From Lujinxingia litoralis (GTDB lineage Bacteria; Myxococcota_A; Bradymonadia; Bradymonadales; Bradymonadaceae), in the NCBI RefSeq assembly GCF_003260125.1, contig NZ_QHKO01000004.1, positions 1-64,000 on the forward strand: DNA of 64,000 nucleotides, written 5' to 3'. The notes under the pieces were generated by a model. That model made no database searches and was not told where the DNA came from. It worked only from the letters and a program-made list of their open reading frames with translations. Positions within the stretch are counted from its first letter, which is position 1, and every line of letters begins with the position of its first letter. Below, in pieces: positions 9,393-17,561 of the stretch. The translations under genes were made by a program, and so were the position numbers.

Positions 9393-9439
9393 CGTGTGCT
9401 CCCGGCCAGATTGCTCAAAAACGTTGGTCGTCGTTTCCA

Positions 9440-10741
9440 TCACTGAGCCTCACTCCAGAGCTGCTGCCAGGCGTCCACAAAGCTCTCCACCGCGTCGTAG
9501 CGATCGGAGCCGAACTCCACGATTTCCCACATCGCCCCGTCGACGAAGGTGTCCGACTTGTAGACGAGCACCCGGTCGTTGGGCACGCGGCTGATCACGT
9601 TGAGGGGGGCACCTTCCCACAGGTTATGGCTGAGCATCTGCACCAGCCGCGGGTGGTTGCGCCCGTCCCTGCCGCGACCGGCGTCGTTGATAATGAAGGT
9701 CGGCAGCTGTCCCATCGACGCCGGCGCACGCACCGCCCCGATGGCGTCCAGCTCGGCGTCCACCGAAGTGCCCTGGGTCGAACCCACCAGCACCCGCACA
9801 TCGAACCCGTTGTCGCGCTTGTAACGCAACGCTTTGAGCAGGTCGCCGTTTTGCAGGTCGTTGGTCATCAACCACACCGAGCCTTTGGCGCGGTAGACTT
9901 CGTCGATGATGTTCTTAACCAGGCGTTCCTGGGGGTTAAAGGTCACCCGCATCTGACCGCGGTTGGTCTGGCGCAGGGTCACGTTCTGGGTGATCGACTT
10001 GAGCGGGCCGTTGTACACGCTGAGCGTGGTCGAGAAGACCCCGCCGTGCATCTGATTGAACTCCCGGCGGAAGCTGCGCGCCAGGTCTTCGCTCATCGCC
10101 CGAAACGCCAGCCACATCGGCTGCGCGTCGTTGATCGGCGCGCTGACGTTCCACACCGTCGTGGTGTCGACCACCACGAAGCTGTGACTCATCACGTTAT
10201 AGGCGCCAGGCCGATTGACCATGTTGTCGTTATTGCTGGGCACGCCACTGGCCGCGGTGCACCAGATGTAATCGCCCGAGCCATGCTCGTCGCAATAGCC
10301 CAGCACCGTGGTCAGCGTGGGGTCGGGCAGATAGGAGATCGGCCCATCGCCCAGCACCGTGTCGATGTCCGGATTGCTCAAAAGGGCCTGAATACCGCTG
10401 ACCGAGCTGCTCTCGTTGTCGCTGACCACGCGCACCGCGACCCCGCGGGCCGCCGCGGCTTCCAGGGCGTCGACGATGGCCGGCTTCTCCAGCATGCCGA
10501 AGGCCGCCTCCACCTGCTCGGTGGCCTGGTCGATGTCCCGGACCATCCCGGCGATGACGTCAGCCTGCACGTCGTCGCCCACGTAGTAGTCCACGTAGGT
10601 GAACCAGCCCTCGTAGTCCTCGCTCTGAGCCTGAGCCGGCTCCACCCAGTCGGTGGTCGTGGTGGGCGCCGCCAGCGCCAGCACACCGGCCAGCGCCAGG
10701 GGCGTAAGATAGGGGATTGTGCGTCGCATCTTCGCTCTCAT
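9440..10741 (-). CDS. Exported PLD-fold protein with degenerate catalytic site
   Basis: A 433-residue protein with a cleavable signal peptide (AQA near residue 38) and no lipobox. The fold signals of the PLD family remain (EKPAIVDALEAAAARGVAVR; later NGDLLKALRYKRDNGFDVRV). However, the first HKD site aligns without gaps to MSHSFVVVD, where His and Lys are replaced by S185 and S187 and only D192 survives; the GTGN that should follow is VSAP. A clear second HKD is also missing near YKSDTFVDGAMW. It therefore looks like a pseudo-enzyme or a binding/scaffold partner of the intact PLD protein encoded just downstream. The start ATG overlaps the preceding stop as ATGA. Confidence 0.8.
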   Translation of the reverse strand: MRAKMRRTIPYLTPLALAGVLALAAPTTTTDWVEPAQAQSEDYEGWFTYVDYYVGDDVQADVIAGMVRDIDQATEQVEAAFGMLEKPAIVDALEAAAARGVAVRVVSDNESSSVSGIQALLSNPDIDTVLGDGPISYLPDPTLTTVLGYCDEHGSGDYIWCTAASGVPSNNDNMVNRPGAYNVMSHSFVVVDTTTVWNVSAPINDAQPMWLAFRAMSEDLARSFRREFNQMHGGVFSTTLSVYNGPLKSITQNVTLRQTNRGQMRVTFNPQERLVKNIIDEVYRAKGSVWLMTNDLQNGDLLKALRYKRDNGFDVRVLVGSTQGTSVDAELDAIGAVRAPASMGQLPTFIINDAGRGRDGRNHPRLVQMLSHNLWEGAPLNVISRVPNDRVLVYKSDTFVDGAMWEIVEFGSDRYDAVESFVDAWQQLWSEAQ

Positions 10742-11466
10742 CACTCAAAGCCCCCGCTGGTGTTGCTGCCGGTGTAGTCGGCGCTGTTGGCCTGCCCCGG
10801 ACTGGCCATCGTGTAGGTGCGCCAACCCTGGGCGATCTTGCGCTCGCCGCCGGTGCCCATCACATCATCGATGTTCGAGGTCCAGGCCCGGTCCTGGTTG
10901 CCGCGGTTGCCAAAGAGCACCTGGGTGCGCTCCATCGAGCGCGTCGTCACCAGGTCGTAGCTCCCGGCAAAGATGTACTCCTCGCGGGAGCCACCCGAAT
11001 CCATCAGGCGGCGGTCAGCGTCGCGCAGGTTCACGTACACCGCGCGCTTACCCAGCTTCAGCCCTTCGAGGATCACATCCGCCTCGGCCCCAAAGGCGCC
11101 GTCGGCTTTGGCCGCGATCACAAAGAAATCGTTAGGCTGAATCGGCTCTTCCATCTGCGGCAGACGGAAGCTGCGCGAGTAATCGCCGCCGATCTCCAGG
11201 TTCCAGCCCGAGACATTGACCGGCCGGGGGTTCTTGTTGAGCAGCTCAATAAAGACGTCGTCCGGGTCGTAGGACTTATCGTCGGAGACGCTCCCGGCCC
11301 AGTTGATCTCGTTGACCAACATGTTGCCGCGCTCACCGGTGGTCGGCTCGCCATCGGTCTCCCAGCGGTAGAGCACCTGCTCGGAGGAGGCCCCCGGGTC
11401 GGAGGTGTCTACACACCCTGCGGCGGCTGCCACCAGCAGCCCCGCTGTTAACCATCGCGCTCTCAT
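10741..11466 (-). CDS. Lamin-tail domain lipoprotein
   Basis: A 241-residue lipoprotein with lipobox AAAGC (Cys18). Most of the mature protein is one lamin-tail-type Ig-like beta-sandwich: MLVNEINWAGSV, DDVFIELLNKNPRPVNVSG, FRLPQMEEPIQPNDFFVIAA. It ends in a tail GWRTYTMASPGQANS of the kind seen at LTD ends. The start at 11466 is preceded by AGGGAGAGAAG. Stop and next start overlap (ATGA). LTD domains in bacteria are often attached to secreted nucleases and are thought to mediate surface or substrate binding, so a partner role for the two PLD-fold proteins encoded downstream is plausible. Confidence 0.85.
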   Translation of the reverse strand: MRARWLTAGLLVAAAAGCVDTSDPGASSEQVLYRWETDGEPTTGERGNMLVNEINWAGSVSDDKSYDPDDVFIELLNKNPRPVNVSGWNLEIGGDYSRSFRLPQMEEPIQPNDFFVIAAKADGAFGAEADVILEGLKLGKRAVYVNLRDADRRLMDSGGSREEYIFAGSYDLVTTRSMERTQVLFGNRGNQDRAWTSNIDDVMGTGGERKIAQGWRTYTMASPGQANSADYTGSNTSGGFE

Positions 11467-11531
11467 CTTCTCTCCCTGGCGCCAGAAGGCGCCGCTCCAA
11501 ATCTCAACCCACACCTATCGTCGACGCGGTC

Positions 11532-13169
11532 TCAGAAGACCAGAGTCGCACCGGCCGAGACAGCCCAGAACTGCTGGAGGTTGTCCACGCTACCGCGGGC
11601 GCTACCGGCGTTGCGGGTGATCTCGATCTCGTAGAACTCACCCGGCAGGAAGATGCCGCCGACACCGTAGAGCGAGAGCGCGTCGTTGGCCTGGTAGCTC
11701 AGGCTCGCGTTGAGTTCGGTTCCCAGCGACTTGCCCAGGCGCTGCTGCGCTTCGAGCTGGTCACGCGAGTAGCCCGAGGGAAGACGGTCGCCGGCGGCGT
11801 CCAGACGGTCAAAATCAAGGTTGGTCGAGCCGGTGTCCTGGTACATCCAGGCGCCCAGGTCCAGGCGAAGGCCCTGCTCCAGGGTCGCGCCCAGGCCGGC
11901 GTGCAGGATCTGGGTGCCGCCTTCGCGGCGGATGTCATGCTCGCCATGAGCGATGCCGTCGCGGCTGACGTACGCCGAGGGGCGCCAGCCGTTGTACCGG
12001 CCCATGTTCAGGCCGCCGGCGTAGGAGCCGCCCATCGAGACAAAGCCGTGGTTGTACTGCAGGCCGTCGGCGCCGTACTGCGCGCCGTCGGCGCGGAAGT
12101 ACTGCAGCGCCAGCGAGAGGCCGGCCGGACCCAGGTCCATGTCGCCGCTCAAGCCGGCGCCAAAGGCCTGACCGTCGATGGCCACGTCGTGCACGCCGAT
12201 GTTGACCTCTTTGCGGTCGATGCCACCCGAGTAGGCGTACTCGCCATAGACGCCCAGACGCGCGGTATCGAGTTCCAGGAAGTAGCTCGCGCGGGCACCG
12301 GCCAGCCACGAGAAGTCGTTATCCGAGAAGTTCCCCAGCGTCCCCTCGTGGGTGCGGTCGGCGCCGGTTCCCGCGCCGCCGATCGAGGCGAAGTAACCAA
12401 AGGCGCGCGCCTCCAGGCCCTCGACCAGGTCGGTGTTCTCGTAGACCCCGCCGTAGCGGAAGGTGTTGGTCTCACCGCGCATGTTGTAGACGAGGTCGCG
12501 ACCGGAGTGCCACTGCAGGAAGCTCACCGTATCCGGGCGTCCCTGGGAGGCGTAGAGGTCAAAGGCCAGGATGCGAACCCGACCGGCCTCTTCCATGTCC
12601 AGGGTCAGCGTCAGACCGTCGACGTTGTCGCGCAAGAAGTAGTCACGCGGGGTGCCACCGATGGTGTGGGCCTGGCGACCGAACTTCGCGCTGAGCTCAA
12701 AGCCGTCCACGTCCACCGCGGTCCAGTCCACGTTGAGGTCGTAGACGTAGAAGAACCCGCCGTACTCGTTGGTGCCACCGATCTGGTCGCTGCCCCAGAG
12801 CCCGGAGTGGCTCGCGCTGAAGTTGAGGCGAGTATCGTCGAGCACCCGGTAGTTCGCGCCGAGCGCGATCGAGGTGTAGGCGAAGGTGTGGCGATCGTCG
12901 GTCTCGATGCGCTCCTGGTTGCCGTTTTCTTCGTCCAGCTGACGGAACCCGGCGTTATCCGAGGAGTGCACTTCGCTGGTCAGACGGAAATCCCACTCCA
13001 GGCGCTCATCCTCTTCTTCTTCCACCTCAACCGGGGCGATTTCGGGAGCCTGCACCTTACCGGTGCTGACCGCCTCTTCCGGAGAGAGTTCCTGAGCCAG
13101 CGCCGTCGACGGCACCACCATTGCACCCAACAACATCCACGCACCCGCGCGACCTGCATTGATCTTCAT
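11532..13169 (-). CDS. Outer-membrane beta-barrel protein
   Basis: A 545-residue exported protein. Signal peptide (MLLGAMVVPSTALAQ, cleavage near residue 25), an acidic segment with EVEEEEDERLEWD, then alternating amphipathic strands to the C-terminus. It ends AVSAGATLVF with a terminal Phe, the usual outer-membrane barrel assembly signal. Repeated glycine-aromatic strands (FRYGGVYENTD, NHGFVSMGGSYAGG) resemble alginate-export or porin-like barrels of 16-18 strands. It sits in the middle of a cluster of surface lipoproteins and may be their anchor or channel. No substrate can be named. The start at 13169 has GAGAAGAAG upstream. Confidence 0.8.
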   Translation of the reverse strand: MKINAGRAGAWMLLGAMVVPSTALAQELSPEEAVSTGKVQAPEIAPVEVEEEEDERLEWDFRLTSEVHSSDNAGFRQLDEENGNQERIETDDRHTFAYTSIALGANYRVLDDTRLNFSASHSGLWGSDQIGGTNEYGGFFYVYDLNVDWTAVDVDGFELSAKFGRQAHTIGGTPRDYFLRDNVDGLTLTLDMEEAGRVRILAFDLYASQGRPDTVSFLQWHSGRDLVYNMRGETNTFRYGGVYENTDLVEGLEARAFGYFASIGGAGTGADRTHEGTLGNFSDNDFSWLAGARASYFLELDTARLGVYGEYAYSGGIDRKEVNIGVHDVAIDGQAFGAGLSGDMDLGPAGLSLALQYFRADGAQYGADGLQYNHGFVSMGGSYAGGLNMGRYNGWRPSAYVSRDGIAHGEHDIRREGGTQILHAGLGATLEQGLRLDLGAWMYQDTGSTNLDFDRLDAAGDRLPSGYSRDQLEAQQRLGKSLGTELNASLSYQANDALSLYGVGGIFLPGEFYEIEITRNAGSARGSVDNLQQFWAVSAGATLVF

Positions 13170-13275
13170 CTTCTTCTCGTCTTTTGCTCGGACTTTACTG
13201 CGCCAGACCTTCGCATCGCGGGCGAGGGTCTCCGGCGAGACAATTTCTAAGGATTCGGTGTAGGAGAGCGCCTGT

Positions 13276-14184
13276 TTACTCTTCGATGCGCTCCAGCTGG
13301 CCCAGGGCCGTAATCAGGAGGCGTACCCCGAAGCTGTTGATCACCGGGGCCGTCACCTGCACGACTTCCCCGAGTTTCGGGCCCACGCCGCGGCGACCCA
13401 GCTCGGCGTCGAGGCTGACCAGCCATTCCACGCTCGGATCCTCCAACGACTGCAGCCGCATCTCGTTGAAGTTCTGATTCGTCGGCTCCAGCACCACGCG
13501 GCCGGTCACCCGGCGCACCTGGTAGACATCTTCGCTGGCGCTAAAGTGGCGTTCCACCTCCTCAAAGTGCACCGGAATGCGCTCGTCGGGGCGGTTGATC
13601 ACCTCTTCCTCGCTGTAGGAGAGGACCGCCAGGGAATCGAAGTTTTTCATGATGCCGCGGACTTTGATGCGGACCCGATCGCCGATATCAAACTCGGCCA
13701 GACGCGAGTCTTTGAGCACCAGGATCCCGCCGCTGGCGTCCTCAAGGGTGTAGCTGCCGTAGTAGCGCTGCTCGATCCCGCACACCGTGACCTTCTGGAA
13801 ATAACGGGGGTGCGTGGTCACCACGCCTTCGATCACCGCCGGGAGCTCGTTGAGCGTGGCCGGAACGGTCTGATCCCAATCCCGCTCCGGATCGCAGTCT
13901 CCCGAGACCGGGTAGGGCTCGCCGGGGCTGAACCCGAACCACACCACCTCGTCGGGGTAGAGGGCTTTGACATCTTCGATCGGCACTTCGCCGGTGAAAT
14001 CGTAGGGCGTCGTCGAGAAAGCGATCGGGTCCTGGACCTGCCCGTACTCGCCATCGGAGAAGTAGTCGGCCGGATCTTCACCCAGCTGAGGCTCCACACA
14101 CGCAGTGGCGCCCACCAGCGTCAGCGCGACAAGCGCACCCACCGGCAGCTGGCGAGAGCCCGTACTTCGGCTTCGCGTCATCAT
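13276..14184 (-). CDS. Lipoprotein with OB-fold-like domain
   Basis: A 302-residue lipoprotein (lipobox GATAC, Cys29). The central part at about 113-200 reads VIEGVVTTHPRYF, then GSYTLEDASGGILVLKD, then DIGDRVRIKVRGIMK. This order (G-V-V-T, Y-x-L-x-D-x-S-G-G-I, G-D-x-V) is that of the DUF5689/YhcR-type OB-fold domains that accompany secreted nucleases and lamin-tail domains. A second, weaker copy may follow near VYQVRRVTGRVVLEP. Binding of nucleic acid or polysaccharide is inferred. ATG at 14184 is followed by a second ATG; the ribosome site is weak. It is the second gene of the cluster and is separated from the first by a strong hairpin. Confidence 0.72.
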   Translation of the reverse strand: MMTRSRSTGSRQLPVGALVALTLVGATACVEPQLGEDPADYFSDGEYGQVQDPIAFSTTPYDFTGEVPIEDVKALYPDEVVWFGFSPGEPYPVSGDCDPERDWDQTVPATLNELPAVIEGVVTTHPRYFQKVTVCGIEQRYYGSYTLEDASGGILVLKDSRLAEFDIGDRVRIKVRGIMKNFDSLAVLSYSEEEVINRPDERIPVHFEEVERHFSASEDVYQVRRVTGRVVLEPTNQNFNEMRLQSLEDPSVEWLVSLDAELGRRGVGPKLGEVVQVTAPVINSFGVRLLITALGQLERIEE

Positions 14185-14249
14185 CGTATCTCGGGAAGAA
14201 AAGAAGAGTCTTTCGGTTCGCGTTGGCCCCCAGAACAGGAGCCAAAAGA

Positions 14250-14291
14250 CGACGAGCCGGCCTCCCCCTTAAGGGGGCGGCCGGCTCGTCG
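14250..14291 (-). terminator. Long intracluster hairpin
   Basis: A 13-bp perfect stem (14250-14262 with 14279-14291) encloses a second short stem (five C paired with five G around TTAA). On the minus strand it is followed by TCTTTTGG. It begins 8 bp after the stop of the first lipoprotein gene of the exported cluster. A partial terminator or an mRNA stability element would make the first gene more abundant than those downstream. Confidence 0.6.
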
Positions 14292-14298
14292 AAGGCGA

Positions 14299-15291
14299 TC
14301 AGTCTTCGAAGCTCGGCGGATTGAAGTGCCAACCGTAGTTGATCGTATCAAGCTGCGCCGAGGGCTGCGGGGTAGCCGCCGGATCTTCCACGTAGCGCGC
14401 ATCGTAGGGATGCGGGTGTGCGAAAGCCGGTCCCATGAAGGTCACGCAATCGCCCTCGGCCAGGAAGTTCGAGGCGGAACGCAGGGTCAAGGAGAACTCA
14501 TCGTTCTCACCGTAGACCATGGTGTAGCACTTGCTGGAACCACCGCACTCGGTGGGGGCACCGACCAGCTCACCACCCACGCGCACCAGCTTCTGGTAGT
14601 GATCCATGGTCAGTTCGCCGTCCAGGTCGACGAAGGGCACTTCGTTATCCGTGCTGACGATCTCAAAGCCGCTTACCGACTTAATCTGCTCCTGACCGCC
14701 GTAGTACTGATACGACTCGAGGGTAAAGTTGACCTTCTGCCCCACCAGAATCGGCTCGGCGATGGGTTCATTCAGGAAGAACTGCGCCACGCCATTGGCG
14801 TCCTGCACCCAGAAGCGCTTCTGACCGTAGTCAGCATGGGTGGTGGCGATGACGGTCGCGCCGGTGACGACCACAGGGGGATCCAGCGTGATCAATGCCG
14901 ACTCGGGGCTTTCCGGCTCGGTCGCCGTCGGCTCGAGCAGGTCGAGGTAGGCTCCCAGGCCGGCATCCTCAAGCTGAACCGTGGTCGAGGGCACGCCACC
15001 GCTGTGGACGTCGTTTTCGAAGTCACCGACCTGCCCGACGAAGAGGGAGTTCTTGACGCAGGAGCCCGGCTGCACGTCGGTGTCGGGGGTGCCGGTATCC
15101 TCATCGGGGCCGGTGTCCTCGTCGGGGGTCCCGGTGTCCTCGTCGGGGGTCCCGGTGTCCTCATCGGGGGTCCCGGTATCCTCAACCTTGTCATCGCCGC
15201 TCGGGTCTTCCGCCCCGCCGCAGGCAGTAAGAGGCGCAATAGCCAGCGCCATCGCACAGAACATCACCGTCAACAGATTTCGCTTCGACAT
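14299..15291 (-). CDS. Lipoprotein with Asp/Thr/Pro repeats and OB-fold-like domain
   Basis: A 330-residue lipoprotein (lipobox LTAC, Cys24). A short acidic linker carries five EDTG(TPD) repeats. The body contains TGATVIATTHADYGQKRFWV and QDANGVAQFF with a following VGQKVNFTLESYQYYGG, the pattern of an OB-fold of the YhcR/extracellular-nuclease type. A cysteine pair (TECGGSSKCY) may form a disulfide. The start at ATG 15291 has AGGA 8 nt upstream; an ORF reaching 15456 would run through the leader structure and lacks a ribosome site. It is the first gene of the minus-strand exported cluster and probably the most expressed. Ligand unknown. Confidence 0.75.
   Translation of the reverse strand: MSKRNLLTVMFCAMALAIAPLTACGGAEDPSGDDKVEDTGTPDEDTGTPDEDTGTPDEDTGPDEDTGTPDTDVQPGSCVKNSLFVGQVGDFENDVHSGGVPSTTVQLEDAGLGAYLDLLEPTATEPESPESALITLDPPVVVTGATVIATTHADYGQKRFWVQDANGVAQFFLNEPIAEPILVGQKVNFTLESYQYYGGQEQIKSVSGFEIVSTDNEVPFVDLDGELTMDHYQKLVRVGGELVGAPTECGGSSKCYTMVYGENDEFSLTLRSASNFLAEGDCVTFMGPAFAHPHPYDARYVEDPAATPQPSAQLDTINYGWHFNPPSFED
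15093..15183 (-). repeat. 21-bp coding repeats (DEDTGTP units)
   Basis: Four to five in-frame units of about 21 bp (one shortened) encode DEDTGTP-type peptides in the linker directly behind the lipid-anchored cysteine of the 14299-15291 lipoprotein. Such acidic linkers raise the functional domain above the outer-membrane surface. The units are nearly identical in DNA, which points to recent slippage. Confidence 0.85.
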
Positions 15292-15342
15292 CGTCGTTTC
15301 CTGCATTGTGTGGTCACTTTTTCCGCACCCGGAACGGGTACG

Positions 15343-15444
15343 GCTCCCAACGAGCGCCAGACCTCTTGTACTCACACATGGCCTAAACTCCCGATTCTCT
15401 GGAGTTTCCCGAGGTCTCACGACACCGGACCCTCCGTTGGGAGC
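15343..15444 (-). promoter_or_regulatory. Nested three-stem leader upstream of the exported cluster
   Basis: Three inverted repeats lie inside one another: 15343-15352 with 15435-15444 (10 bp, GCTCCCAACG and its complement), 15359-15365 with 15411-15417 (7 bp), and 15385-15391 with 15401-15407 (7 bp, 9-nt loop). The block ends 52 bp before the start codon at 15291. As RNA it would fold into one long interrupted hairpin. A possible promoter lies just upstream on the minus strand (TTGAAA at 15475-15470, 17-bp spacer, poor TAGGTA with a TGG extension). It may be a cis-acting regulatory leader; as DNA, a repressor site or cruciform is also possible. Confidence 0.5.
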
Positions 15445-15508
15445 GCTACCTACCATGAGGTTTGAGGTGTTTCAACAGCTCAAGTGGATTCATCGAATTT
15501 TCGCGGAA

Positions 15509-15577
15509 TATCGGGGCTTCGCCGCCCCGATAGCCGCCCAACACCACGCCACGAGGCGATCGCCCTGATCGCCTCGT
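15509..15577 (-). terminator. Tandem hairpins after larC
   Basis: Two perfect stems follow the larC stop codon on the minus strand: 15567-15577 with 15551-15561 (11 bp, 5-nt loop, overlapping the first base of the stop) and 15524-15532 with 15509-15517 (9 bp, 6-nt loop). Neither has a clear T tract on the minus strand, so they may protect the mRNA end or act with Rho rather than as classic terminators. Confidence 0.45.
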
Positions 15578-16785
15578 CAGGCGTTTTCGGCCTCTAGCAG
15601 CGCGCGGCCGGCCTCCTGGGCTGCCAGGTACACCCGGTGCACCGAGACCCCGTGCTGCTCGGCCAGGGCCCGACACTCTTCGTACTCGGGAGTCGCCTTG
15701 ATCGCCTCGTTGCCGAGCCAGCCCACCTTCACGTGCACCTCACCAAAAGCGGTGGAGACCTCGCAGCGAGTGCGGCGCAGCTTGACCCGGGCCATCGGCA
15801 GCACCCGCACCCCGAAGGTCGTGGTGTGCACGAAGATCGCCTTCAGGAGCGCCTCCTGGCGCCCGGCCTCGCACAGCACCGAGAGGCGCTCGCCATGACG
15901 GCCCTTCTTCATCAGCACCGGCTCCCGCACCACGTCGAGCGCGCCGGCCTCAAAGAGCGTGGCCTCCACCGACGCCATCAGCTCGGGCTGAAGGTCGTCG
16001 ATCTCGCAGACCAGCTGCACGACCTCGTCGCGCTCCCAGGGCTCACCGGCCGGCGACGCGCCCTGCTCCAGGACCACCAGGCGCACCACGTTGGAGTGCG
16101 AGCCGAAATCGCGGGTGCCACAGCCAAACCCGCTGGCTTTAAGCCGCCCCTGCCGCGTGCCGGGCCGCGAGGCCACCGTCGCCAGAATCGCCGCTCCGGT
16201 CGGGGTCACAAACTCGGTGGCCACGTCCCGGTGGGTGATCTCAAACCCCTCCAGAAGTTTGGCCGTCGCCGGCGCCGGCACCGGGATCGTGCCGTGAGCG
16301 GTCTCGATGGTGCCGCTGCCCGCCGGGATCGCCCCAAAAGAGTAAGTCGCGTCGACCTCCTCCATCACCCAGGCGGCCGCCACAAAATCGAGGATCGAGT
16401 CAACCGCCCCCACTTCATGGAAGTGCACCCGCTCCAGCTCGATGCCGTGCACCGTGGCCTCGGCGCGCCCGAGCGTGCGAAACATCTCGGTGGCGCGCGC
16501 CTTCACCCCGGCGCTCAGGCCGCTCTCGGCGATCATCGCCTCGATGGTGCTTAAGTGGCGGTGATCGCTCTCCATCGCCGGGTCCCAGCCCTCAAAGCGC
16601 ACGTGCACGCCCTCGATGGCGCCGCGCACCACGCGCTCCTGATGCACGCGCACCGCGCCCAGCCCCAGGGTGCCCAGCGCCGCCTCCAGGCGAGCGACAT
16701 CCACGAGGCCCGCGTCGATGGCGGCCGCCAGAAACATATCGCCGGCCAACCCGCCCAAAAGGTCCAGGTGAAGATGCGTCGTCAT
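15577..16785 (-). CDS. larC: Nickel insertion protein LarC (nickel-pincer cofactor synthesis)
   Basis: A 402-residue cytoplasmic enzyme that inserts nickel into pyridinium-3,5-bisthiocarboxylate mononucleotide, the last step of nickel-pincer cofactor synthesis. Family features: N-terminal HLDLLGGLAGDMFLAA, ERVHFHEVGAVDSILDFV (metal-binding His/Glu region), GTIPVPAPATAKLL, and EFVTPTGAAILA. Here LarC is one uninterrupted ORF; in Lactiplantibacillus plantarum it needs a programmed frameshift (larC1/larC2). The ATG at 16785 has GGGAG 6 nt upstream and overlaps the larB stop (ATGA). Longer ORF to 16899 is rejected. Last gene of the lar operon. Confidence 0.93.
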   Translation of the reverse strand: MTTHLHLDLLGGLAGDMFLAAAIDAGLVDVARLEAALGTLGLGAVRVHQERVVRGAIEGVHVRFEGWDPAMESDHRHLSTIEAMIAESGLSAGVKARATEMFRTLGRAEATVHGIELERVHFHEVGAVDSILDFVAAAWVMEEVDATYSFGAIPAGSGTIETAHGTIPVPAPATAKLLEGFEITHRDVATEFVTPTGAAILATVASRPGTRQGRLKASGFGCGTRDFGSHSNVVRLVVLEQGASPAGEPWERDEVVQLVCEIDDLQPELMASVEATLFEAGALDVVREPVLMKKGRHGERLSVLCEAGRQEALLKAIFVHTTTFGVRVLPMARVKLRRTRCEVSTAFGEVHVKVGWLGNEAIKATPEYEECRALAEQHGVSVHRVYLAAQEAGRALLEAENA

Positions 16786-17561
16786 GACTGCTCCCTCATG
16801 CTCTGGATGCGTCGCATCCCGAATTGATTGATCTTGGTGGCCAGCACCGCGGCCCCGAATCCATTGTCGATGTTCATCACGCCGGTCCCCGGCGAACACG
16901 CGTTGAGCATGGTCAGAAGCGCGGCCACCCCCTTAAAACTAGCCCCGTATCCCACGCTGGTGGGCACCGCGATCACCGGCTGGGAGGCCAGCCCCCCGAT
17001 CACGCTGGGCAGCGCGCCGTCCATGCCGGCGACCACCACCAGAATGCCGCTCTTCTCAATGGTCTGAAGCTCGCCCATCAGGCGATTGAGCCCGGCCACG
17101 CCCACATCAAAGATCTCCCGGGTGGGGTTGCCCAGCAGGCGACTGGTCACGGCGACCTCTTCGGCCACCGGTCGATCCAGCGCCCCGGCGCTGATCACGC
17201 AGACCTCGGCGCGGGCCTCCTCGATCTGCGCCGGCAGGGTCGAGACGATGCGCGCTACCTTATAATGCTGCAATCCTCCCAGCTGCGGCTCCAGCGCGCG
17301 CAACACCGGTTCGGTCACGCGCGTGGCGATCAGCTGACGGCCCTCCCGGGCGTAGCGTTCCACGATCGCGGCCACGGCCACCGGATCTTTACCCTCGGCT
17401 AAAATCGCCTCCGGAATCCCGGTGCGTGCCTCGCGCATGTGATCAAAACGCCCGATGAGGTGCTCCTCGAAAGGATGTTGCACCAGTCGATCGACCACCT
17501 CGTCTTCAGCGACCTCACCATCGCGGTAGGCTCGCAGAAGCTCTCGTACCACCTCGCTCAT
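16782..17561 (-). CDS. larB: LarB, pyridinium-3,5-biscarboxylate mononucleotide synthase
   Basis: A 259-residue, PurE-like enzyme that carboxylates and hydrolyses nicotinic acid adenine dinucleotide in the first step of nickel-pincer cofactor synthesis. The C-terminal PurE-type core is clear: ILVVVAGMDGALPSVIGGLA, VPTSVGYGASFKGVAALLTM, NACSPGTGVMNIDNGFGAA. The N-terminal 100 residues include GIPEAILAEGKDP, typical of LarB. Stop and start overlap with larC (ATGA), and its start overlaps the larE end by 4 bp (17558-17561), so the three are translationally coupled. Length is as expected. Confidence 0.95.
   Translation of the reverse strand: MSEVVRELLRAYRDGEVAEDEVVDRLVQHPFEEHLIGRFDHMREARTGIPEAILAEGKDPVAVAAIVERYAREGRQLIATRVTEPVLRALEPQLGGLQHYKVARIVSTLPAQIEEARAEVCVISAGALDRPVAEEVAVTSRLLGNPTREIFDVGVAGLNRLMGELQTIEKSGILVVVAGMDGALPSVIGGLASQPVIAVPTSVGYGASFKGVAALLTMLNACSPGTGVMNIDNGFGAAVLATKINQFGMRRIQSMREQS

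Noticed and set aside
8091..9446. Long plus-strand ORF of 451 codons opposite the PLD/lamin-tail gene
   Set aside because: Its peptide has no recognisable motif, and the opposite strand encodes two intact HKD motifs and a lipobox. High GC creates long antisense ORFs throughout this window.
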